Source of the DNA: Brevundimonas sp.
GTDB taxonomy: Bacteria; Pseudomonadota; Alphaproteobacteria; Caulobacterales; Caulobacteraceae
Direction: 5' to 3'
Assembly (NCBI GenBank): GCA_022712235.1
Contig: JALAGW010000266.1
Location: 1-5,124, forward strand
DNA: 5,124 nt
Shown: positions 1 to 4,477 of the stretch, piece after piece
Numbering within the stretch: position 1 is the first letter of the stretch
Layout: each line of letters opens with the position of its first letter
Notes under the pieces: generated by a model
The model's input: the letters and a program-made list of their open reading frames with translations, nothing else
Databases searched by the model: none
Told to the model about the DNA's origin: nothing
Made by a program: the position numbers and the translations under genes

Positions 1-453
1 ATCACCACCATCGACGTGGGCAATCCGGCGACCAATATCATCCCGGCCGAGGCGAAGGCGCGGCTGAACATCCGCTTCAACCCGACCCATACCGGCGACG
101 GCCTGATCGACTGGCTGAACCGTGAGGCGGGTCTGGTCCAGGCCGAGACCGGTCTGCGGATCGAGCTGGACCACATGTGCTCGGGCGAGGCCTTCCTGAC
201 CGAGCCCGGCGTCTTCGTCAGCGCGGTGCAGGACGCGGTGGAGGCGACGCTCGGGCGACGCCCCGAAGCCTCGACCACCGGCGGCACCTCCGACGCCCGC
301 TTCATCCGCTCGCTCTGCCCGGTGCTGGAGCTGGGTCTGGTCGGCCAAACCATGCACCAGATCGACGAGCGCGTGCCCGAGGCCGAGCTGCGCGCCCTGA
401 CCGACGCCTATCAGGCGGTCATCACGACCGTGTTCCAGCGGCTGGAGACATAA
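1..453 (+). CDS. dapE: Succinyl-diaminopimelate desuccinylase, C-terminal part (5' truncated by window edge)
   Basis: Reading frame 1 is open from the first base to the TAA at 451-453 and gives about 150 residues, the C-terminal portion of a protein normally about 375-390 residues long. DapE is a cytoplasmic zinc-dependent M20 peptidase-family enzyme that hydrolyses N-succinyl-LL-2,6-diaminopimelate to LL-diaminopimelate and succinate, in the lysine and peptidoglycan precursor pathway. Recognisable DapE signatures are IDVGNPATNIIPAEAKA at the start (end of the dimerisation lid domain), STTGGTSDARF encoded at 271-303, and GLVGQTMHQIDERVP near the end, whose His (codon 355-357) matches the C-terminal metal-ligand histidine of the family. 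The GTG at 16 is an internal valine codon, not a start; the real start lies upstream of the window. No terminator is visible after the stop, and the next gene has its own promoter. The sequence looks intact and functional. Confidence 0.95.
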   Translation: MTTIDVGNPATNIIPAEAKARLNIRFNPTHTGDGLIDWLNREAGLVQAETGLRIELDHMCSGEAFLTEPGVFVSAVQDAVEATLGRRPEASTTGGTSDARFIRSLCPVLELGLVGQTMHQIDERVPEAELRALTDAYQAVITTVFQRLET

Positions 454-465
454 TTCGACGGGCCA

Positions 466-492
466 TGTCACAGGCGGGCGGCCTGCCTCGTC
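466..492 (+). promoter_or_regulatory. ECF41-type sigma factor promoter (TGTCACA-N16-CGTC)
   Basis: TGTCACA lies at 466-472 and CGTC at 489-492, separated by exactly 16 bases. This is the bipartite promoter described for ECF41 sigma factors, and the gene two positions downstream encodes one. The expected transcription start would be roughly 6-9 bases after CGTC, near 498-501, giving a leader of about 30 bases before the ATG at 532. The match is seen directly; that it is used is inferred from the family and the gene context. Confidence 0.87.
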
Positions 493-519
493 ATGGAGGC
501 GACGCGCAATCAGGCGCTG

Positions 520-527
520 AGGAGAGA
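520..527 (+). promoter_or_regulatory. Ribosome binding site deciding the CMD gene start
   Basis: AGGAGAGA ends 4 bases before the ATG at 532. It supports 532 as the start rather than the in-frame ATG at 493, which has no comparable site and would fall directly after the -10 element CGTC, upstream of the expected transcription start. Confidence 0.75.
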
Positions 528-531
528 TGAC

Positions 532-996
532 ATGACCCCGCGTATCGCCAGCCCCTTCAAGGCCGCCCCCGACGCCTATCAGGCCATGATGAAGCTGGAG
601 CAGACCATCGGCGCCTGCGGCCTGGAGCACAGCCTGCTGGAGCTGCTGAAGACCCGCGTTTCGCAGATCAACGGCTGCGCCTTCTGCCTGCACATGCACA
701 CGGCCGACGCCCGCAAGGCTGGCGAGAGCGAGGTGCGGCTGCACCTGCTTGCCGCCTGGCGCGAGTCCTCGCTCTATACCCCGCGCGAGCGCGCCGGCCT
801 GACCTGGGCCGAGAGCCTGACCCGCATCGAACAGACCCAGGCCCCGGACGCCGACTATGAGGCGCTGAAGGCCGAATTCAGCGAGGCCGAGCAGGTGAAC
901 CTGACCTTCGCCATCGGGGCGATCAATGTGTGGAACCGTCTGGCGGTCGGCTTCCGCCTGGCCCATCCGGCGGAACCGGCGCGTGTCGCGGCCTGA
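532..996 (+). CDS. Carboxymuconolactone decarboxylase family (AhpD-like) protein, ECF41 partner
   Basis: This 154-residue protein belongs to the AhpD/carboxymuconolactone decarboxylase-like superfamily of all-helical, probably cytoplasmic proteins. The family's redox motif is visible as C49-A-F-C52-L-H-M-H56 (CxxCxxxH), preceded by a helix with E37 and followed by KAGES, as in AhpD-like alkylhydroperoxidases where the cysteine pair reduces peroxides or passes on disulfide electrons. True decarboxylases lack this cysteine pair, so a thiol peroxidase or redox role is more likely than aromatic catabolism; the substrate is unknown. The start at 532 is chosen for its AGGAGAGA site and its position downstream of the ECF41 promoter. 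The end overlaps the sigma factor gene by 14 bases, so the two are probably co-transcribed and translationally coupled. CMD-family genes are the most typical neighbours and targets of ECF41 sigma factors, so this is presumably the sigma factor's output gene. Confidence 0.92.
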   Translation: MTPRIASPFKAAPDAYQAMMKLEQTIGACGLEHSLLELLKTRVSQINGCAFCLHMHTADARKAGESEVRLHLLAAWRESSLYTPRERAGLTWAESLTRIEQTQAPDADYEALKAEFSEAEQVNLTFAIGAINVWNRLAVGFRLAHPAEPARVAA

Positions 997-1888
997 CCCC
1001 GCCACCGACGTCTTCGAGGCGCACCGGCCCCGGCTGGCGCGCCTCGCCTACCGCATGCTGGGCTCACTGGCTGAAGCCGAGGACGTGGTGCAGGAGGCCT
1101 GGCTCCGATGGAGCCGGGTCGATCCCGCCGAGATTCGCGAACCCGCCGCCTGGCTGACCCGCACCACGACCCGGCTGGCGCTCGACCAGTTGAAGTCCGC
1201 CCGCGCGCGGCGCGAAACCTATGTGGGGTCATGGCTGCCCGAGCCCCTGATCACCGGCCCGGAGACGGACGCCGAGATCTTCGCCGATGACCTGACCCTG
1301 TCGCTGATGACGGCGATGGAGCGTCTGTCGCCGCTGGAACGCGCCGCCTTCCTGCTGCACGACGTCTTCGAGGTCGGTTTCGACCAGGTGGCGGCGACGC
1401 TGGACCGCGATCCCGCCTCGGTGCGCCAACTGGCCAGCCGCGCCCGTCGCCATGTGCAGGACGCCCGCCCGCGCTACGCCGTCGAGCCCGAGGAGGGCGA
1501 ACGGATCGCCCGCGCCTTCTTCGACGCCTCGCGGTCCGGCGACGTGGCGGCGCTTGGCGCCCTGCTGGCCGAGGGCGCGACGCTGAGGGCCGACGGCGGC
1601 GGCAAGGTCATCGCTTTCCACAACCCGATCCGCGGCGCCCAGAAGCTGCTGCGTCTGTTCGCCGGTCTGAACCGCAAATACGGCGCCGAGGCCTATGAGA
1701 TGATCCGGCCCATGTGGATCGACGGTCTGCCCGGCTATGTCAGCCTGGAGCGCGGTCGGGTGCTGCAGACCACCGCCCTGGCCATCGAGGACGGCCGCAT
1801 CGTCGACATCTTCATCACCCGCAACCCGGACAAGCTGGCGCGCGTCGCCGCCCTGCTGAACCTGCCCGGCCGCGACACGGCGAACTAG
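983..1888 (+). CDS. sigJ: ECF41-family RNA polymerase sigma factor (SigJ type) with fused SnoaL-like domain
   Basis: From the GTG at 983 the protein has 301 residues, typical for ECF41 and much longer than a minimal ECF sigma factor. Domain order: sigma region 2 at about 8-75 (including MLGSLAEAEDVVQEAWLRW), a linker with the ECF41 motif WLPEP at 84-88, sigma region 4 at about 105-160 (LSPLERAAFLLHDVFEVGF then a helix-turn-helix around 132-156), and a SnoaL-like C-terminal domain at about 172-290 carrying the signature DGGGK at 204-208 and NPDKL at 281-285. In this family the C-terminal extension replaces a separate anti-sigma factor and can both support and restrain activity; no anti-sigma gene is seen here. 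An earlier in-frame ATG at 926 would add residues unlike the family and is buried in the CMD gene; GTG 983 gives the usual N-terminus, with only a weak upstream site (GGA at 972-974). It is probably autoregulated through the promoter at 466-492. Its TAG overlaps the stop codon of the convergent gene. Confidence 0.94.
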   Translation: MSRPDPATDVFEAHRPRLARLAYRMLGSLAEAEDVVQEAWLRWSRVDPAEIREPAAWLTRTTTRLALDQLKSARARRETYVGSWLPEPLITGPETDAEIFADDLTLSLMTAMERLSPLERAAFLLHDVFEVGFDQVAATLDRDPASVRQLASRARRHVQDARPRYAVEPEEGERIARAFFDASRSGDVAALGALLAEGATLRADGGGKVIAFHNPIRGAQKLLRLFAGLNRKYGAEAYEMIRPMWIDGLPGYVSLERGRVLQTTALAIEDGRIVDIFITRNPDKLARVAALLNLPGRDTAN

Positions 1889-2094
1889 GCCTCGCCCGCC
1901 GCCTCCAGACGGGCGATGCGGCGGTCCATGTCGGCGACCTGGTCCTTCAGACGCTGCTTTTCCGAAGCCATGTCGACGGGCGTGCCGTCCTCATAGGTCA
2001 GCTGCGCGCCCTTCTCGATCAGGTCCAGACGATAGAGGGCGGTGACGCGGGTGGCCTTGAACCGCTCCAGCTCGCTGTCCTTGTCGAGGGCCAT
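1885..2094 (-). CDS. Small coiled-coil protein of unknown function
   Basis: I do not recognise a named family for this 69-residue charged, soluble protein without cysteines. The N-terminal half (about 5-28) looks helical and the middle has a turn-rich stretch (YEDGTPVD, 34-41). The C-terminal part (about 42-66) forms a short coiled coil: L49, V53, M56, I60 and L63 follow a 4-3-4-3 hydrophobic spacing. Its ATG overlaps the TGA of the Rid-family gene by one base (TGATG at 2092-2096), so it is very probably translated by coupling from that gene and belongs to the same operon. The stop TAG shares the tetranucleotide CTAG with the stop of the convergent sigma factor gene. SlyX-like small coiled-coil proteins are a loose analogy only. 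The coding assignment rests on the tight coupling and sensible composition; function is unknown. Confidence 0.8.
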   Translation of the reverse strand: MALDKDSELERFKATRVTALYRLDLIEKGAQLTYEDGTPVDMASEKQRLKDQVADMDRRIARLEAAGEA

Positions 2095-2435
2095 CAGAGC
2101 GCCGCCACGACGATGATCTCCACCAGGTATTCGGGCGAGGCCAGCTTGCCTTCGCTGGTGGCGCGGGCAGGCGGATTGGCCTTGTCGACCCAGGCGTCCC
2201 AGACCGCGTTCATGGCCTCGAAATCGGCGATGTCGGCCAGCCAGATGGTGGCCATCAGGATCTTCGACTTGTCGGTGCCGGCCTGGGCCAGCAGGGCGTC
2301 GATCTCGGCCAGGGTCGTCTTGGTCTGGGCCGTGACGTCGTCGCCCGGCTCACCGACCTGACCGGCCAGATAGACGGTGGCGCCATGGATGACGGCCTCG
2401 CTCATGCGGGCGCCGGGCTGGATGCGGGTGATCAT
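2094..2435 (-). CDS. Rid (YjgF/YER057c/UK114) family protein
   Basis: This 113-residue cytoplasmic protein has the usual Rid length; the family normally forms trimers with active sites at subunit interfaces. The N-terminus (ITRIQPGARMSEAVIHG, followed by VYLAGQVG) and the C-terminal PPARAT...YLVEIIVVA are characteristic. R91 corresponds to the conserved arginine that binds the substrate carboxylate in RidA-type imine/enamine deaminases, and E106 is at the position of the C-terminal acidic residue. Archetypal RidA hydrolyses reactive 2-aminoacrylate and related enamines formed by PLP enzymes; the opening resembles the YoaB-like branch, whose substrates are less clear, so I do not assign the ridA symbol. 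The start is preceded by AGGAGG seven bases upstream, inside a short palindrome. It is followed without a gap by the 69-residue coiled-coil gene and preceded by a small membrane protein gene 30 bases away. Confidence 0.92.
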   Translation of the reverse strand: MITRIQPGARMSEAVIHGATVYLAGQVGEPGDDVTAQTKTTLAEIDALLAQAGTDKSKILMATIWLADIADFEAMNAVWDAWVDKANPPARATSEGKLASPEYLVEIIVVAAL

Positions 2436-2442
2436 GGGGAGG

Positions 2443-2448
2443 CCTCCT
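2443..2448 (-). promoter_or_regulatory. Strong ribosome binding site of the Rid-family gene, within a palindrome
   Basis: On the minus strand AGGAGG stands seven bases before the ATG at 2435, an ideal Shine-Dalgarno placement. It overlaps the perfect 10-base palindrome GGAGGCCTCC at 2438-2447, so the site could in principle self-pair, although without a loop such pairing in RNA would need to leave central bases open. Confidence 0.75.
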
Positions 2449-2465
2449 GAAATCGGACCTCCGGC

Positions 2466-2609
2466 TTACCCCAGCAACATGTCCATCACCAGCAGGGCGG
2501 CGACGAAGACCGCTGCGAAAGCAATGCAGAAGAAGACCCCGTCGCGCAGACGACTGCGCGCGGGACGGGCCGGAGCGGCGGACGGCAGGTTGATCGGCAA
2601 GCGTGACAT
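2466..2609 (-). CDS. Small single-pass membrane protein (47 residues)
   Basis: This short gene runs from the ATG at 2609 to the TAA at 2466-2468. The protein has a proline- and arginine-rich N-terminal tail (residues 1-23, with R13, R16, R18, R20, R22) followed by a hydrophobic helix at about 25-46 (GVFFCIAFAAVFVAALLVMD). By the positive-inside rule the basic tail would be cytoplasmic with one inner-membrane segment; it could also be a signal anchor, but there is no AxA-type cleavage site. Support for coding: minus-strand GAGGG at 2617-2621 placed seven bases before the ATG, a good membrane segment, and a fit in the gap between the amidohydrolase and the Rid gene with 30 bases to the latter. 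I do not recognise a family. It probably belongs to the leftward operon; its role may be as a small membrane subunit or regulator, but nothing in the sequence shows this. Confidence 0.75.
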   Translation of the reverse strand: MSRLPINLPSAAPARPARSRLRDGVFFCIAFAAVFVAALLVMDMLLG

Positions 2610-2616
2610 CGTCGAA

Positions 2617-2621
2617 CCCTC
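2617..2621 (-). promoter_or_regulatory. Ribosome binding site of the 47-residue membrane protein
   Basis: Minus-strand GAGGG ends seven bases upstream of the ATG at 2609. The site is the main argument that the short reading frame is translated. Confidence 0.6.
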
Positions 2622-2675
2622 GTCAGGAGCCGAGAGGATGCGCCTCCATGCTTACCCCTTGATAAACAGAATTAA

Positions 2676-3992
2676 TCAGTTTTCAGCGCGTTCCAGGAAG
2701 CGCAGGGCGCTGAAGACATGGGCCTTTACGCCCAGCGGCAGAATCTTCTCGTTGACGTCGAACTGGGGCGAGTGGTTGGGCGCCGCCGTCGCAGGATCGA
2801 CGCCGTCGGGACTGCCGCCCAGGTGATAGAAGACGCCAGGCACCACGCGCTGGAAATAGCTGAAGTCCTCGGCCACCGTGGTCGGCGGCGTGGCCGGATT
2901 GACCTGGCCCGCGCCCGCCGCCTCTTCCAGCACCGGCGCCAGCCAGGCCGACAGGGCGGGGTCGTTGAACACCAGGGCGGCGTTCTGCTTCACGGCGAAG
3001 TCCGCGGTAGCGCCATGGGCCTCGGCCACATGGTTGATGGCGGCCTCGGCGCGGGCCACCAGGGCGTCGCGCTGGGCCACGTCGAAGGTGCGCAGGGTGC
3101 CGCTGAGGCGCGCCTCATCCGGGATGATGTTGTAACGGACGCCCGCGTCCATCGTGGCGATGGTGAAGACGGTCGGCGTCGTGGTCGGGTCGATGGTGCG
3201 CGCCGTCAGGGTGTTGACCGTCTGCACCACATTGGCGGCGGCGGCGATCACATCGACGCCCTTCCACGGCCAGGCCCCGTGCGTCTGCTTGCCGTGCAGG
3301 ACAATGTCGACCCGGTCCGAGGCCGCCATGAAGCCCTGCGGCCGGTAGAAAACGGTTCCCGGCGCCCCCGGCACGACGTGCAGGCCGAAGATGGCCTCGG
3401 GCGCCGGGTCCTTCAGCGCGCCCTCCTCGATCATCAGGGCCGCGCCGCCCAGGCGCTCGCCCGGAGGCGCGCCTTCCTCGGCGGGCTGGAAGATGAAGAC
3501 AATGGTCCCGCTAATCTGCTCCTTCATGCCCGCCAGCACCTCGGCCGCGCCCATCAGCATGGCGACGTGGGCGTCGTGGCCGCAGGCGTGGGCCACGGGC
3601 ACCGTTTCGCCCATATAGGTTCCGGTCGCGCTCGAGGCGAAGGCCAGCCCCGTCGCCTCCTTGACCGGCAAGGCGTCCATGTCGGCGCGCAGGGCCACAG
3701 TGCGGCCGGGGCGGGCGCCGCGCAGCACCCCGATCACTCCGGTCTTGCCGACCCCGGCGCGGACCTCCAGCCCCAGGGCGCGCAGGTGATCGGCCACCAC
3801 GCCCGCCGTGCGCGTCTCGGCGAAGCCCAGCTCGGGGTGCTGGTGCAGGTCGCGGCGCCAGGCGACGACCTCCGGCATGACCCGATCCACCGCCGCCTCG
3901 ACGCGAGCAGCGGGGACCTGGGCGGCGGCGACGCCCGCCCCCGACAGGAGCACAGCAGCGGCGGCGGCGATCAGACGACGACAAATGATCAT
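2676..3992 (-). CDS. Exported M20D-family amidohydrolase (N-acyl amino acid / hippurate hydrolase-like)
   Basis: From the ATG at 3992 the protein has 438 residues. Residues 1-24 form a Sec signal peptide: MIICRR, a hydrophobic Ala/Leu/Val core, then VAAA before Q25 as the likely cleavage point, so the enzyme should act in the periplasm. M20D enzymes are two-metal amidohydrolases that release amino acids from N-acyl or N-aroyl conjugates (hippurate, N-acetyl amino acids, auxin conjugates). Metal and catalytic motifs are visible: DLHQHPELGF (48-57), RADMDALPV (102-110), HACGHDAH (135-142, with C137 and H139), PAEEG (170-174, with E172 and E173), GLHV with H205, the lid-domain KQTHGAWPWKG (235-245, H238) and NHSPQFDVNE (406-415, H407). 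The frame stays open to an ATG at 4190, but the added 66 residues hide the signal peptide and overlap the divergent gene; GGGGAG at 3999-4004 fits the 3992 start. Exact substrate unknown. Most M20D enzymes are cytoplasmic, so the signal peptide is notable. Confidence 0.93.
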   Translation of the reverse strand: MIICRRLIAAAAAVLLSGAGVAAAQVPAARVEAAVDRVMPEVVAWRRDLHQHPELGFAETRTAGVVADHLRALGLEVRAGVGKTGVIGVLRGARPGRTVALRADMDALPVKEATGLAFASSATGTYMGETVPVAHACGHDAHVAMLMGAAEVLAGMKEQISGTIVFIFQPAEEGAPPGERLGGAALMIEEGALKDPAPEAIFGLHVVPGAPGTVFYRPQGFMAASDRVDIVLHGKQTHGAWPWKGVDVIAAAANVVQTVNTLTARTIDPTTTPTVFTIATMDAGVRYNIIPDEARLSGTLRTFDVAQRDALVARAEAAINHVAEAHGATADFAVKQNAALVFNDPALSAWLAPVLEEAAGAGQVNPATPPTTVAEDFSYFQRVVPGVFYHLGGSPDGVDPATAAPNHSPQFDVNEKILPLGVKAHVFSALRFLERAEN

Positions 3993-4074
3993 GGCGAACT
4001 CCCCTTTGTGAAGTTCATGTTGCGCGAGCGAACGCCGCTTGTGCAAGCCGCCGCGAACACCGATCTTCAGCCGC
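3993..4074. promoter_or_regulatory. Divergent intergenic region with repeat structure, probable promoters for both directions
   Basis: These 82 bases separate the only divergent gene pair in the window and must hold the promoter for at least the rightward genes. The leftward ribosome binding site is at 3999-4004. A 10-base direct repeat, GCGAACGCCG (4028-4037) and GCGAACACCG (4053-4062), differs at one position and is spaced 25 bases start to start. Between the copies sits the inverted repeat GCTTG-TG-CAAGC (4037-4048). Such a layout could be an operator. A weak rightward promoter candidate is TTGTGC (4039-4044), 17 bases, GATCTT (4062-4067), which would start the transcript at or next to the ATG at 4075. 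No convincing leftward promoter stands out. Confidence 0.45.
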
Positions 4075-4449
4075 ATGAGCAAGACGCCCAAACCCTTCAA
4101 GGTGTCGAAGACCCGCTGGAACGAGGTGGTTCTGGTGTGCCGCAAATGCTCCAAGAAGCTGGACGGCGGCTTCGGCCCCGACGGCGACAAGACCCTGAAG
4201 AAGGCCCTGCGGCGCTATCTTCACGCCGGCAAGGGACGCAAGGCCGATCTGGCCGTCGTCGGCGCCGACTGTTTCGATGTCTGCCCCAAGAATGCGGTTG
4301 TAGCGGTCAACGCTCGCCGCCCGGAGGAACTGCTGATCGTGCCCGCCGGCGCCGACCTGTTCGAGGTCAAGGCGCGGCTGGGTCTGGACGACGGCCGGCG
4401 GCTCAAGCCGCCCCTGCCGAACGCAGCTCCGATCGAGACGACTTCCTAA
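4075..4449 (+). CDS. Thioredoxin-like [2Fe-2S] ferredoxin-type protein
   Basis: From the ATG at 4075 the protein has 124 residues. It resembles the thioredoxin-fold [2Fe-2S] ferredoxins (related to the NuoE fold): a first strand leading into VCRKCSKKLDGG, a basic helix (about 38-56), then LAVVGADCFDVCPKNAVVAV (59-78) and a C-terminal strand LLIVPAGADLFEV. Four cysteines are present, C22, C25, C66 and C70. The second pair has the CxxxC spacing normal for the family, while the first pair is CxxC, closer than usual, so cluster binding is probable but not certain. The protein is expected in the cytoplasm as a small electron carrier or metal-binding protein; no partner enzyme is next to it. No Shine-Dalgarno site precedes the ATG, so it may be read from a leaderless message. 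An in-frame TTG at 4039 would add 12 residues unlike the family. The SRPBCC gene follows after 28 bases, probably in the same transcript. Confidence 0.8.
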   Translation: MSKTPKPFKVSKTRWNEVVLVCRKCSKKLDGGFGPDGDKTLKKALRRYLHAGKGRKADLAVVGADCFDVCPKNAVVAVNARRPEELLIVPAGADLFEVKARLGLDDGRRLKPPLPNAAPIETTS

Positions 4450-4466
4450 AGTCGAAAAGCCGTGTC

Positions 4467-4471
4467 AGAGG
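4467..4471 (+). promoter_or_regulatory. Ribosome binding site of the SRPBCC gene
   Basis: AGAGG ends six bases before the ATG at 4478 and fixes that start. It contrasts with the preceding gene, which has no such site. Confidence 0.6.
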
Positions 4472-4477
4472 CAGATC

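Noticed and set aside
493..531. Earlier ATG at 493 for the CMD-family gene
   Set aside because: It follows the -10 element CGTC immediately, so it would lie upstream of the expected transcription start, and it has no good ribosome binding site.
926..982. Earlier ATG at 926 for the sigma factor gene
   Set aside because: The added 19 residues are read out of frame within the CMD gene and do not resemble an ECF41 N-terminus; GTG at 983 gives the family's normal start.
1714..2361. A 215-codon rightward open frame across the sigma factor end and the small leftward genes
   Set aside because: It overlaps three well-supported genes in other frames and its translation shows no domain; the Rid and coiled-coil genes on the opposite strand explain the region.
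2586..2608. A second ECF41-like promoter on the minus strand (TGTCACG followed by CGTC)
   Set aside because: The -35 part has a mismatch, the spacer is 17 rather than 16 bases, and the motif lies inside the 47-residue coding frame (the ATG-TCA-CGC start), so it looks coincidental.
3993..4190. A 66-residue N-terminal extension of the amidohydrolase from the ATG at 4190
   Set aside because: It would bury the signal peptide inside the protein and run through the start of the divergent ferredoxin-like gene; the GGGGAG site at 3999-4004 supports the start at 3992.
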